Assembly: GCA_965145485.1 (NCBI GenBank)
Contig: CBCTCU010000036.1
Span: 1 to 28,838 of the forward strand
Source: CABQCM01 sp965145485
GTDB taxonomy: Bacteria; Bacillota; Clostridia; Oscillospirales; Acutalibacteraceae
Reading direction: 5' to 3'
Length of the DNA: 28,838 nt
The first letter of the stretch is position 1. Each line of letters begins with the position of its first letter. The notes below the pieces were generated by a model. The model made no database searches and was not told the origin of the DNA. It saw only the letters and a list, made by a program, of their open reading frames with translations. Shown one piece after another: positions 14,738 to 23,432 of this stretch. The translations under genes and the position numbers were made by a program.

Positions 14738-15029
14738 CGCCAAGAGGTTTGGTGTTTTTCCCTAATAATGGCCTCAAAGGCCGCGATGATGTGTCGAACG
14801 GACACGCGCAAACCTTTATGCCTTAGACGAACGAGGGAGTGGATGCGGTCGGATATGCCTATGCCGGCGGAGAACGTTGGCGTCATGCGAGGGACAAGGA
14901 GAATATAGACGCTGCGGGAACCGCGCTCTTGACGCGGCGGCCAGGCATCCATTGAGGATGTCTGGATACACAACCGGGAAATTCATGGCTCGATTTATGC
15001 GAATGACGAGGACGGCGAATACGGCACTG
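14738..15029. other. Spacer between the cotJ terminator and the exporter promoter
   Basis: No credible coding frame; minus-strand frames of 60-100 codons have no ribosome binding site or family pattern. A short imperfect hairpin, CCAGgCATCC with GGATGtCTGG, lies near 14940-14965. Confidence 0.4.
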
Positions 15030-15062
15030 GTTCTTGACAAGAACATGGAGGGCTAGTACAAT
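15030..15062 (+). promoter_or_regulatory. Promoter of the ABC exporter operon with a palindromic operator over the -35 box
   Basis: TTGACA (15034-15039), 17 bases, TACAAT (15057-15062). The -35 hexamer is embedded in the perfect 15-bp inverted repeat GTTCTTG-A-CAAGAAC (15030-15044), so a dimeric regulator bound there would compete with RNA polymerase. The leader runs about 70 bases to the first ATG. Confidence 0.8.
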
Positions 15063-15139
15063 AAAGCTTGGCATTCACAGGCTCCAGCGGTATGCCGTTT
15101 TTGCGCTGGAACAATGGCCTGCGAAGAGGAGGAATCCAA

Positions 15140-16048
15140 ATGGCACTGACCGTACGCAACGTCAGCAAGTCGTTCGGGGATAAGCTGGCTGTTGACGCCA
15201 TTCATTTCGAAATACCCTCTCCCGAGATTTTTGGCCTCATCGGCACCAACGGAGCGGGCAAGACAACCACCATCCGCATGATACTGGGGGTTTTGGAAAA
15301 GGATGAGGGCGAGATCTTATGGGATGGACAACCCATCCGGCGCGACAGGGTCCGGGTTGGATACATGCCGGAAGAGAGGGGATTGTACCCCAAGGTCACG
15401 GTGATAGAGCAGCTGACCTACTTTGGGACGCTGCGCGGCATGAAGCGCTCGGACGCCGTGCGCGCGGCCGACCGCTGGCTGGAGCGGCTTGGCGTGACGG
15501 AATACCGCAATTCGCGGGCAGAAACCTTGAGCAAGGGCAACCAGCAGAAAATACAGTTGATCGGATGTCTCGTTCACGATCCCGAGCTGCTTTTCCTCGA
15601 CGAGCCCTTCAGCGGCCTCGACCCGATTAATACCGACGTTTTTCGGGATGTTTTCCGCGAGCTGGCCGCCGCGGGGAAAACCATCGTGCTCTCCAGCCAC
15701 CAGATGGCGACGGTGGAGGAATACTGCCGCCACATCGTGCTGCTCAGCCGTGGGAAAACCCTGCTGTCGGGCGATCTGCACGAGATCAAGGCGGGCTATG
15801 GCCACACCCATCTTTCGGTGAGCAATGAAAAAGGGGTTTTGCCGCTGGCAGAGCGCCATGGAATGACCCTGCTGGAAGAGACGGCGTCAACCTATGAATT
15901 TGGCATATCTGGCGACGGGCAGGCGCAGGGGCTTCTCAAAGACATGATCACGGCCGGGATGTTCCCGGAAAAGTACGAGATCCGCACCCCCTCCCTGCAT
16001 GAGATATTTGTCGACTGTGTCACCAAAAGCGGCGATACAGAGGATTGA
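15140..16048 (+). CDS. ABC exporter ATP-binding protein (NatA-like)
   Basis: A 302-aa cytoplasmic ATPase that powers the membrane protein encoded next to it. Walker A GTNGAGKTTT lies at about 34-43, the signature LSKGNQQK near 130, Walker B LLFLDEPFSGLD near 150 and the switch histidine in LSSHQMATVEEYC. A C-terminal extension of about 80 residues, common in NatA/DrrA-type exporters, follows. The start at 15140 has AGGAGGA seven bases upstream; the frame extends a little further without a ribosome binding site. Substrate unknown; NatAB extrudes sodium, but the same architecture serves lipid and peptide exporters. Confidence 0.93.
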   Translation: MALTVRNVSKSFGDKLAVDAIHFEIPSPEIFGLIGTNGAGKTTTIRMILGVLEKDEGEILWDGQPIRRDRVRVGYMPEERGLYPKVTVIEQLTYFGTLRGMKRSDAVRAADRWLERLGVTEYRNSRAETLSKGNQQKIQLIGCLVHDPELLFLDEPFSGLDPINTDVFRDVFRELAAAGKTIVLSSHQMATVEEYCRHIVLLSRGKTLLSGDLHEIKAGYGHTHLSVSNEKGVLPLAERHGMTLLEETASTYEFGISGDGQAQGLLKDMITAGMFPEKYEIRTPSLHEIFVDCVTKSGDTED

Positions 16049-16106
16049 CTGCTGGTGAAAAAAGGCGCTTTCTTAGACCGTAGCGCCGGAAAGGCATGGA
16101 TATAGC

Positions 16107-17363
16107 ATGAAAACCATTGGTTCGGTTTTTCGTTTTACTTTTCTTGAGGGTGTTCGTAAAAAAGCGTTCGTCGTGTCGACCATTCTTATCTGCATTCTGC
16201 TGTTGGCGATGTGCTTGCTGCTGCGCTTGCTGGCCAGCGACGGCGGCAGTAGCAGCGGCGGCGAGCAGGCCGGCCAGCCCGTTGAGCCCGATTCCACCTG
16301 TTATGTTGTGGAGCGTGGGGAGAAGGTTCCCGGCCTGCTGGAAGCTCTGTCCGCCGCACGGCCAGATATCCGTTTTACGCTGGGGGAGGAGGGGCAGCTC
16401 GACGCCTATCGATCCCAGATTGAAGAGGACGGCGGCCTTTACGCTCTGGTGGTCGACGGCGTGGAAGGGGAGCTCCCCTCGCTGACTTTATACGCGCAGA
16501 GCTTCATGTCCTCCATGCCGGTGGACGATATTGCGCAAACGGTGAAAAACGCCTATGTAACGGCAAGGTTTGCGGCGCAGGGGGTGCCCGATTCCCTCGC
16601 TGAGCTGACCACGGCCCAGTTGCCGGTGACGACCGAGACGGTCGGAAGCCTCAATCCAACCGGATACGTGCTTGGTATCCTGGTAACCGTGCTCATGTTC
16701 TCTGCCATCTACATGTACGGTTACTGGGTTGCAATGTCGGTCGCCTCGGAGAAGACCTCGCGGGTGATGGAGACGCTGGTGGTTTCCTGCAAACCCTCCC
16801 GCATCCTGATCGGAAAATGCCTCGGGATGGGGGTGCTGGGGCTGTTTCAATTGGCCATCTTCCTCGTCGTAGCCGGGATTGGGCTGCAATGGATCATGCC
16901 CGGCGGGCTGAATTTGGGCGGGGCTCCCTTGTCGCTGGATTCGCTGAACGTGGGCAACGCCCTGCTGCTTGTGGTTTATTTTGTGCTCGGCTATGCGCTG
17001 TATGCTTTGCTCAATTCGGTGTGCGGCGCGACGGTCAGCCGGGCGGAGGATATCCAGGTCGCCCTGACGCCGGTGACGATGATCACCATGATCGCCTTTT
17101 TTGTCGCCTATTACGGCGCCATTTTGCCGGGGGGCGGCGGCCTGACCACCGTGGCCACCTACGTTCCCTTTACTTCACCTTTTGTGATTCCCTACCGCCT
17201 GCTCAATGAGGCGGTGCCGGTCGGGGAGCTGGTTGGTTCCATCGCCATTTTGCTGGTGGCCATTGTGGCTGTCGCAGCCTTGTCCATCCGTCTGTATACG
17301 GTTTCGGTGCTGCATTACGGCCAGCGGCTCAAGCTGGGGCAGCTCTTTCGTTCCAAGATGTGA
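16107..17363 (+). CDS. ABC-2 type exporter permease (NatB-like)
   Basis: A 418-aa integral membrane protein. One helix near residues 20-42 is followed by an extracytoplasmic domain (about 45-185) and a cluster of five further helices from about 188 to the C-terminus. This is the ABC2_membrane_3/NatB layout. SVASEKTSRVMETLVVSCKPSRILIGK between helices 2 and 3 is the usual cytoplasmic coupling segment of this family. It lies 58 bases after the ATPase gene with GGAAAGG upstream of its ATG, and forms a functional pair with it. The operon ends at a hairpin near 17480. Confidence 0.92.
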   Translation: MKTIGSVFRFTFLEGVRKKAFVVSTILICILLLAMCLLLRLLASDGGSSSGGEQAGQPVEPDSTCYVVERGEKVPGLLEALSAARPDIRFTLGEEGQLDAYRSQIEEDGGLYALVVDGVEGELPSLTLYAQSFMSSMPVDDIAQTVKNAYVTARFAAQGVPDSLAELTTAQLPVTTETVGSLNPTGYVLGILVTVLMFSAIYMYGYWVAMSVASEKTSRVMETLVVSCKPSRILIGKCLGMGVLGLFQLAIFLVVAGIGLQWIMPGGLNLGGAPLSLDSLNVGNALLLVVYFVLGYALYALLNSVCGATVSRAEDIQVALTPVTMITMIAFFVAYYGAILPGGGGLTTVATYVPFTSPFVIPYRLLNEAVPVGELVGSIAILLVAIVAVAALSIRLYTVSVLHYGQRLKLGQLFRSKM

Positions 17364-17479
17364 TGCAGGCTCCCCTGGCCGCCGGGCCGGCGGCGTTGGC
17401 CTGGAGATGTCCGGCGGTGAGGTTTACGGCTGTGGTTCCCTGCGCGGCGCTATCCGCTGGCAAGCGGCTGGCAGGGGAA

Positions 17480-17507
17480 CCGTGCCGTTGGCCGGCACGG
17501 GCTTTTA
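17480..17507 (+). terminator. Probable terminator of the exporter operon
   Basis: CCGTGCCG (17480-17487) pairs with CGGCACGG (17493-17500) around TTGGC, followed by GCTTTTACC. Short T run, so moderate. Confidence 0.5.
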
Positions 17508-17603
17508 CCACCCGTAAGCGAAATGGAAACCCTTTGGGCGCCGCCGTGCCCGGAGCACGGAAACCATAACATAAATTGATCCATTGATACAAGGAGGAAC
17601 ACG

Positions 17604-19400
17604 ATGAAAAAGACAGGATTTTTACGTTTCTTGTCCATTGGGCTGGCCCTGTTGCTGGCAGCGTCGCTGCTCCCGGTCAGCGCCGAGGAAGAGATGGCGC
17701 CCGTCGAAATGCAGCGCTGGCAGGGGACCTCGTTGCAGCAGGCTGCCGCTGACACCGGTGTGACCAATCCGGCCGGCAATCCTCTATTCACCACCTATGA
17801 GGAGCTTATCGGCATCCGGCAGGCGCAGGGTATCAGCCAGAACGTCATGGTGCACAGCATGTATATGCCGGTCAAATACCGGATGGGGGATACCCTGACG
17901 CTCACCATCCGCATCGATGCGGGCGAGGAGGTGACCGGCACCGTTTGCTGGGCCGACCTGATCTTTGACGCGATCAACAGCGGCGACGCTTACGATTACA
18001 AGCTCGAAATCGACCCGGATACCTATCGGTCGGCCGAGGTTCGCACCGATCCGGTGTATGGCTATACCTATCGGGAATTTTCCATGCCGGTCAATCTCGA
18101 CGACTCCATTTTTGACCTGGACGAAAAATCCTTTCAGCTGCGATTTTATAACTTCGGCATTGCCGACATCACCCTCTACCGTATGGAGGTCTATAACGAT
18201 ACCACCCAAACCGAGGTATTCACGGCCAACCCATATGCGCTGTACAAGGCGGAGCATCTGTCCCCCGTCGAGAGGGTGGTCGTCGAGGCCGGCGACAATT
18301 CGGGCATTGTGACCTATTCCGGGCCGGAGAGTTTTCCCCAGCGCCCCGACGCCAATACAGAGCCTTATAATAAGTATAATTCGGATGGGATGAACAACCG
18401 GGCTTTGCTGGTGGAGACCGGCGTGCCGCTCGAGGCGGGGCAGTATTCGTTTGTGCTGGATTTCGCCACCTGCTATACCCTGATCAAGGGTGATCGGGCG
18501 ATTCTGGAGCTGGTGCGCGACCCGGACGGGGAGGAAGAAGTCGTCTGGAGCCACGTTTATACCCACGACGAGGCGGCCGAGCGGCTGGGATCGGTCGACT
18601 ACGTCGATATTGAAGGGATGTATGACCAGTATACCGTGCCGGTGGAGGTTTCGGCCGAGCAGGCCGGGTCCACCTATGCTCTGAGGGTCTACGCCACCAA
18701 CTACAGCGATGTTTATATTCGCAGCATCACGCTCAACGAGATGGTACCGGCCTCGCAGGCCGCCGTGCTGGAGGTGGAAAACGCCATTGACGCGCTGCCT
18801 GCGGTGGGGGAGCTGACGCTGGAGCATCGCTCTGCGGTAGAGCAGGCGCGCGCCGCATACGACGCGCTGACCCCCGAGCAGAGAGAGCAGGTGAGCAACC
18901 TGTCCCTGCTGGAAGCCGCCGAAGCGGAAATGACCCGGCTGACCGAGGCTTACGAGACCGAGCGGGCGGCCGCGGCCCAGGCAGTTGTGGAGGCGATTGC
19001 GGCCATCGGTACGGTAGACGAGACCAATTATGAGAGCAAAAAAGAGTTGATCGATACGGCCGCCGCCGCGCTGGCGGAGTATGAGACGGCCTATGGTTCG
19101 GACGCGGAGGCCGCCGCCCTCATCACCAATCGGCAGGCGCTCATTGACGCGCAGGCGAAGTACGACGAATTGGCCGCCAAGCCGGCCGTGACCTACGGGG
19201 ACATCAACGACGACGGGAACATCGACGCGAGCGACGCTCTGGAAGCGCTGCAGCACAGTGTCGAGCTGAAGACGCTGGAAGGGGATGCCCTCACGGCGGC
19301 GGATTTGACGAACGACGGTACGGTGGATGCGGCCGACGCGCTGAATATCCTGCAGTACTCGGTCGAGCTGATCGATCGTTTCCCCGTACAGGACGCTTAA
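17604..19400 (+). CDS. Secreted protein with C-terminal type I dockerin
   Basis: A 598-aa exported protein. Residues 1-27 are a signal peptide (MKKTGFLRF start, hydrophobic core, VSAEEE cleavage region). About 80-385 is beta-rich, in two sandwich-like halves, with no catalytic motif that I recognise. About 390-515 is helical and alanine/glutamate-rich, with a FIVAR-like segment (VENAIDALPAVGELTLEH). Residues 532-592 are a dockerin: two EF-hand-like repeats, GDINDDGNIDASDALEALQH and the copy starting at about 567 (DLTNDGTVDAADALNILQ), each with the Asp/Asn calcium ligands. A dockerin docks on a cohesin, so the protein is probably carried on a surface or cellulosome-type scaffold; no cohesin lies in the window. 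AGGAGG lies before the ATG. The N-terminal part could bind carbohydrate, but this is unproven. Confidence 0.9.
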   Translation: MKKTGFLRFLSIGLALLLAASLLPVSAEEEMAPVEMQRWQGTSLQQAAADTGVTNPAGNPLFTTYEELIGIRQAQGISQNVMVHSMYMPVKYRMGDTLTLTIRIDAGEEVTGTVCWADLIFDAINSGDAYDYKLEIDPDTYRSAEVRTDPVYGYTYREFSMPVNLDDSIFDLDEKSFQLRFYNFGIADITLYRMEVYNDTTQTEVFTANPYALYKAEHLSPVERVVVEAGDNSGIVTYSGPESFPQRPDANTEPYNKYNSDGMNNRALLVETGVPLEAGQYSFVLDFATCYTLIKGDRAILELVRDPDGEEEVVWSHVYTHDEAAERLGSVDYVDIEGMYDQYTVPVEVSAEQAGSTYALRVYATNYSDVYIRSITLNEMVPASQAAVLEVENAIDALPAVGELTLEHRSAVEQARAAYDALTPEQREQVSNLSLLEAAEAEMTRLTEAYETERAAAAQAVVEAIAAIGTVDETNYESKKELIDTAAAALAEYETAYGSDAEAAALITNRQALIDAQAKYDELAAKPAVTYGDINDDGNIDASDALEALQHSVELKTLEGDALTAADLTNDGTVDAADALNILQYSVELIDRFPVQDA

Positions 19401-19410
19401 AATGATTGCA

Positions 19411-19443
19411 AAACGCCCCCGCACTTTTGGTGCGGGGGCGTTT
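19411..19443 (+). terminator. Terminator of the dockerin-protein gene
   Basis: Perfect 14-bp arms AAACGCCCCCGCAC (19411-19424) and GTGCGGGGGCGTTT (19430-19443), loop TTTTG. Confidence 0.85.
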
Positions 19444-19665
19444 GATTGCCAAAGAATGCAGCACCCCTTTCCAGGGTGGCCGATAGTCAGTCCGCTACGG
19501 CTTATACGCAGGGAAATCCGGCGCCTAAAAGACGCTGGCCTTCCCCTCGTGAAACAAGCGGCAACGTGTCCTCCTGTCAAGAGACCACCTGTAAAACGGG
19601 CGGCTTGAAAGAGCCCAAAAAGGGCATGGGAACGCGCTATCCCCGCAGGGGGTGGCGTTGGTCAT

Positions 19666-19696
19666 GCATGGCTCGATTGGAGAAAAGGAGCCATGC
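19666..19696 (-). other. Perfect hairpin directly after the carboxypeptidase stop codon
   Basis: GCATGGCTC (19666-19674) and GAGCCATGC (19688-19696) pair perfectly and abut the TAA at 19697-19699. No T run follows on the minus strand. A weaker GCCC-TTTTT-GGGC hairpin followed by TCTTTC lies further on, near 19610-19626. Either could mark the 3' end of the message. Confidence 0.45.
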
Positions 19697-21058
19697 TTAC
19701 CGGCGCCCGTAGTCGTCCGGCCGGCGGGGGGGCATCTGCGTTTCGCGCTGGGAACGCACCCGGCGCGTACGGCGGCGGTTGCGGTTTTGATAGATGACCA
19801 GAAGGATAAAGCCGATGATCGCGAGGATGACGGCCGCCACGATAATCAAAAAAATGGGCGAGGTGATAACGCCCTTGAAGCCCTTCCAAAAGGCAAGCAG
19901 CTCGCTGCGCTCCAGCGACCCCGCCGCGACGAGGTCGACCCGTCCCAGCTCCTCGCCGGCGCATTTGACAATGGCGTAGCCCAAAACATCCCCTTTTTCC
20001 ACCGGCGCTTCGACCGATTCGCTTTCCAGCACCGGCTCCAGCAGGACGCTGCTTTCCGCCTCCTTTGGGATGACGGCGGTGATCGTTTGCGCCGGCACCA
20101 GCTGCATGAAATCCTTTTGAGAGCACAGCTCGACATGAATCTCGGTCACCGGCTCGTCCAAATCGACCAGGCGGGCCATGGTGAGGTCGGAAAAGGCCCA
20201 TTCATAGAGCGCTTCGGAGTCGATAAATTCATAACGGGTCCGGTTGCCCTGCTCGTCTGTCTGCGGGCAGCCCATCACGACGCACAGATAACGGCCGCTG
20301 CCCTCCTTCTCAGCCGTGGAGACCACACACCGCCCGGCAGCATCGGTGTTGCCTGTTTTGAGTCCCTTGGCATATTGGTAATAATAGTTGGTCATCCTGT
20401 CCTGAAGCCAGACGGTGGTGGTGAGCACCCGCTGTTCGCTTTTATTGGTCGGTTCGATGGTATAGCGCGTTTGTGAGCAGATGTCCATCAGCTCTTCCGA
20501 TTTTGTAAATTCCAGCGTCAGCTGGAGAATATCGCGCGCTGTGGTATACTGATCGTCGTCGTGCAGGCCGTGGGCGTTGACAAAGTGGGTGGAATCCATG
20601 CCCAGCTCGGCCGCCTTTTCATTCATCATGGTGACAAAGCCGGCGATGCTGCCGCCGTATGCCTCCGCGAGCACATTCGCCGCGTCGCAGGCAGAGGGCA
20701 AAAGCAGGCAGTAAAGAAGATCGCGCACCGACAACTCCTCGTCCGCCTTCAGATTGGCTACCGCCGCGCCGGTGCCGAGCAGCTCATTGACGGCATTGGA
20801 CGATACGGTTAGCATACGGTCCAGGTTGGGCTCGCGCTCCATCACCAGCAGAGCCACCATCATTTTCTGTAAGGACGCGGGGTAGGTTCTTTCGTCAATG
20901 TCCTTTTCGTATACGATCGTTTCGGTGTCCATGCTGTACAGCAGGGCCGACTTTGCGTGGATCACCGTGCTCGCCGGCAGGGTGTAGGCCTGCGCAGCCG
21001 GGGCGAGCAGACCGGCGGCGACGAGCGCGCTCAATAGGAACAGGAACAATTTTTTCAT
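19697..21058 (-). CDS. D-alanyl-D-alanine carboxypeptidase (PBP5/DacF type)
   Basis: Membrane-anchored peptidase of 453 aa that trims the terminal D-Ala of peptidoglycan stem peptides. Signal peptide at 1-24, catalytic Ser62 in SLQK, KTG at 234-236 (KGLKTGNTDAAG), then a C-terminal beta domain. A single membrane helix at about 402-428 (ITSPIFLIIVAAVILAIIGF) is followed by an arginine-rich tail. The second active-site motif, normally S-x-N, reads Ser122-Ala-Cys124 (LPSACDAAN). The ATG at 21058 is preferred over a TTG five codons upstream because GAGGG lies nine bases before it. Divergent from the metallophosphoesterase gene. Confidence 0.93.
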   Translation of the reverse strand: MKKLFLFLLSALVAAGLLAPAAQAYTLPASTVIHAKSALLYSMDTETIVYEKDIDERTYPASLQKMMVALLVMEREPNLDRMLTVSSNAVNELLGTGAAVANLKADEELSVRDLLYCLLLPSACDAANVLAEAYGGSIAGFVTMMNEKAAELGMDSTHFVNAHGLHDDDQYTTARDILQLTLEFTKSEELMDICSQTRYTIEPTNKSEQRVLTTTVWLQDRMTNYYYQYAKGLKTGNTDAAGRCVVSTAEKEGSGRYLCVVMGCPQTDEQGNRTRYEFIDSEALYEWAFSDLTMARLVDLDEPVTEIHVELCSQKDFMQLVPAQTITAVIPKEAESSVLLEPVLESESVEAPVEKGDVLGYAIVKCAGEELGRVDLVAAGSLERSELLAFWKGFKGVITSPIFLIIVAAVILAIIGFILLVIYQNRNRRRTRRVRSQRETQMPPRRPDDYGRR

Positions 21059-21090
21059 GGCAAAATCCCTCAAGTTATAGTATAATAATC

Positions 21091-21142
21091 AGTATACCAG
21101 CTATGCCCCCGCTTGAAAAGGGGCAAAACTTTAATTTTATCT
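21091..21142. promoter_or_regulatory. Overlapping divergent promoters of the carboxypeptidase and metallophosphoesterase genes
   Basis: Minus strand: TTTTCA (21119-21114), 17 bases, TATACT (21096-21091). Plus strand: TTGAAA (21113-21118), 17 bases, TTTATC (21136-21141). The two -35 boxes share the same bases, so the genes may compete for polymerase. The minus promoter is the better match. Confidence 0.5.
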
Positions 21143-21160
21143 TAATTTTGGAGGCCCGGC

Positions 21161-21835
21161 ATGGTATACGTAACCGGCGATATGCACGGCGACGAGAGCC
21201 GATTTTACACCAGGCAGATGAAAAAGCTCGACAAGGGGGATACCCTGCTGATCTGCGGCGACTTTGGCTTTGTCTGGGACGGCAGCCCAAAGGAAAAAAA
21301 GCTGCTGGACTATCTGGGGAGCCGAAAATACACGATAGCCTTCGTCGACGGCACGCATGAAAACTATGACCTTCTCAAAAAATACCGCATGACGGTGTGG
21401 AACGGCGGGCGGGTCCACCGCATTTCGGGGAATCTATTCCATCTGATGCGGGGCCAGATTTTTACCATCGAGGGGCTGCGGATTTTTACCTTTGGCGGAG
21501 GGGAGAGCCTGGACCGCGAAATGCGCGACGAGCATAAGACCTGGTGGAGGGAGGAGATGCCCTCCCCGAGGGAGATGGCCGAAGGCGCCGATGTCATTGA
21601 TGAGAACAATTGCGAGGTAGACGTCATCATTACCCACGAGCCGCCATCCAAGGTAAAGAGCGCTTTGCTGCAGCGTTCGGGCGACCCCGACCGGATCAAC
21701 AAGCTCAACGGCTATTTTGAGCAGCTCAACCGCGAATGCAAGTTCCGGCACTGGTATTTTGGAAGCATGCACGAGGATCGTGTGGTGACCCGAGCGCATA
21801 CCTCGGTTTATTACGACGTGCTGCCGATCGGCTGA
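21161..21835 (+). CDS. Calcineurin-like metallophosphoesterase
   Basis: A 224-aa cytoplasmic phosphoesterase. The metal-binding blocks of the superfamily are in order: GDMHGD with Asp7 and His9, GDFG with Asp34, GTHEN with His66 and Asn68, THEPP with His159 and GSMHED with His204. The substrate is unknown; relatives hydrolyse phosphoproteins, nucleotides or diadenosine tetraphosphate, and the family is too broad to choose. TTTTGGAGG lies just before the ATG. No operon partner. Confidence 0.9.
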   Translation: MVYVTGDMHGDESRFYTRQMKKLDKGDTLLICGDFGFVWDGSPKEKKLLDYLGSRKYTIAFVDGTHENYDLLKKYRMTVWNGGRVHRISGNLFHLMRGQIFTIEGLRIFTFGGGESLDREMRDEHKTWWREEMPSPREMAEGADVIDENNCEVDVIITHEPPSKVKSALLQRSGDPDRINKLNGYFEQLNRECKFRHWYFGSMHEDRVVTRAHTSVYYDVLPIG

Positions 21836-22275
21836 CAGCGGCCTGATAAGGATAGGATGCCGCTTGCCAGAAAAGCGCCCTCGGGCAGGCGGTTGACAAT
21901 GAGCTTTGGCGGGTTTCCCTGGAGCGGGTGGAAAGGCGAATTGCCCCGGCAAACGCGGCGGGCAAGAAACCGCGGCTGAAGGGCTGGCCGTCGCTTTTGT
22001 GCTTGACACAGGCTGGGGATGTTTCCAGCCGTTGCGGCAGCCCCGCCCGGCCGAGGCATGCCGAAAAAAGCAGCCGCTTCCAGCACGAGGGAAGCGGGCG
22101 GCCAGACGGAGGCCCTTCATGATAGAAGCGCCCCCTTACAGGCTGCGGGGCAGGGGGTGCAGGCGGAATCGATGACAGAGCGCCTGTCATGACGTTTGCC
22201 GGCTACAAGCCCGGGATGCGCCCAACGCAAGCCTCCGGCTTTGCCGGGGTTATGACTGGCAAGGAGGAGAGAGCG
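21836..22275. other. GC-rich spacer without a recognisable gene
   Basis: About 440 bases. Frames on both strands are GC-biased with no family pattern. A perfect 7-bp inverted repeat ATGACAG/CTGTCAT lies at 22172-22178 and 22184-22190. TTGACA occurs twice, but without a usable -10 box. Confidence 0.4.
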
Positions 22276-22932
22276 ATGAAGCCGTGCAAACCCCATCTTT
22301 TGGATCCCTTGCCCCCTGCCGGGGACATTGCGATCGCAGTGGCGCAGGCGCGCGAAAGGGAGGAGGACATTCAGCATGTCCGGGTGAGCAACGCCTGCCT
22401 CACTGATTTGGATGCGCACAAGATCGGGTTTACCGGGGTGGAATTTGATCACTGCCGGCTGAACGCCGGCGTCTTTGACAAAGCGAGCTTTGTCGACGTG
22501 CGGTTTCGAGACTGCGACTTTTCCGCATCCAGCTTTTCCGACGCTTATTTCAGCCGCTGTGAATTTGTAACCAGCAAATGGGTTGGCGCGGTATTTTCCG
22601 GGGCCATGCTGCGGCAGAGTATGGCGCAGGGGTGCTCTTTCCAGTATGCCAATTTTGATTCGGCGTCGCTGAAAGGCAGCGCTTTGCGCGAATGCGATTG
22701 TACGGGGGCCGTCTTTTCCAATGCCGCTTTGCGTGAGGTCGAAACGGCGGACAACAAGCTGACAGCGGTCAACTTTTTCCACACCCCTCTCAAAGGGATG
22801 GACTTTACCCGCGATTTGGTCGAGGGATGGATCCTATCGGAGGGGCTCGGCGAGCTCAAAGGGGCTTTTTTTACCCCCTTTCAGGCGGCTGATCTGGCGT
22901 TGCTGCTGGGTATAAAAATAAAAAACAGCTAA
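22276..22932 (+). CDS. Pentapeptide-repeat protein
   Basis: A 218-aa protein whose middle part (about residues 35-180) is a run of A(D/N)LXX-type five-residue repeats, for example the stretches CSFQYANFDSASLKGS and DVRFRDCDFSASSFSDAYF. Such sequences form a right-handed quadrilateral beta helix. Known members mimic DNA and protect gyrase (Qnr, MfpA), but most have no known role and nothing here points to gyrase. The ATG at 22276 with AGGAGGAG eight bases upstream is chosen over an open frame 29 codons longer. Cysteines are frequent in the repeats. A terminator follows. Confidence 0.88.
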   Translation: MKPCKPHLLDPLPPAGDIAIAVAQAREREEDIQHVRVSNACLTDLDAHKIGFTGVEFDHCRLNAGVFDKASFVDVRFRDCDFSASSFSDAYFSRCEFVTSKWVGAVFSGAMLRQSMAQGCSFQYANFDSASLKGSALRECDCTGAVFSNAALREVETADNKLTAVNFFHTPLKGMDFTRDLVEGWILSEGLGELKGAFFTPFQAADLALLLGIKIKNS

Positions 22933-22944
22933 TGTTTAGGGAGC

Positions 22945-22980
22945 AAAAGCCGGCGGCCAAATCGGTCGGCCGGCTTTTCC
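22945..22980 (+). terminator. Terminator of the pentapeptide-repeat gene
   Basis: AAAAGCCGGC (22945-22954) pairs with GCCGGCTTTT (22969-22978), with further GGCC/GGTC pairing inside. Confidence 0.8.
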
Positions 22981-23432
22981 ATACAGGGGAAATACCGCGC
23001 TGCCTACGTGATGCACACGGTTAATTTTCCCCTCGTCGAGGATCACCTGCCTCGCCCCCACGAGACAAAATGAATATTCATGCGATCAACGTGGCCCGCA
23101 TTGCCGCTGGCAGCAACGGGATTACCCCCGCGGCCAGCATGGATGTATCCCCTGCTTTGGAGCAGGGATACAGTCAACGATCGACGGGGGAGCGCTGCAG
23201 CCCTACCGGCGTCCATTCCTACGGGATCTATTCCAACGACAGCTATTACGGTTATCACGCCGGCCTGACCAATGCCCAGGGCGCCACCGTTTGGAAAAAT
23301 GTCGTCGATCACTCCCATCCCGTTCGTTTGATCGGGTGTCGGATTCGCCCTGCACGGTCAGTCAACGGGTGGGCTGCGTTTTGTTGATGAATTTGGAGCG
23401 TCATACACAGGCGGCTATGGGGTGAGAGGGCT
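22981..23432. other. Spacer with one doubtful small frame
   Basis: A plus-strand frame at 23070-23387 encodes 105 aa with a fairly protein-like middle part (GVHSYGIYSNDSYYGYHAG). It has no ribosome binding site and no family match that I know. It also contains a strong hairpin, GTATCCcCTGCT/AGCAGGGATAC, near 23145-23172. It could be a decayed gene. Nothing else is seen. Confidence 0.3.

Noticed and set aside
17784..19580. A 598-codon minus-strand frame over the dockerin gene
   Set aside because: Antisense shadow with no domain pattern; the plus strand has a signal peptide, dockerin repeats and a ribosome binding site.
23070..23387. A 105-codon plus-strand frame in the spacer after the pentapeptide-repeat gene
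   Set aside because: Protein-like in the middle, but it has no ribosome binding site, contains a strong hairpin and is unrecognised; kept only as a note in the spacer entry.
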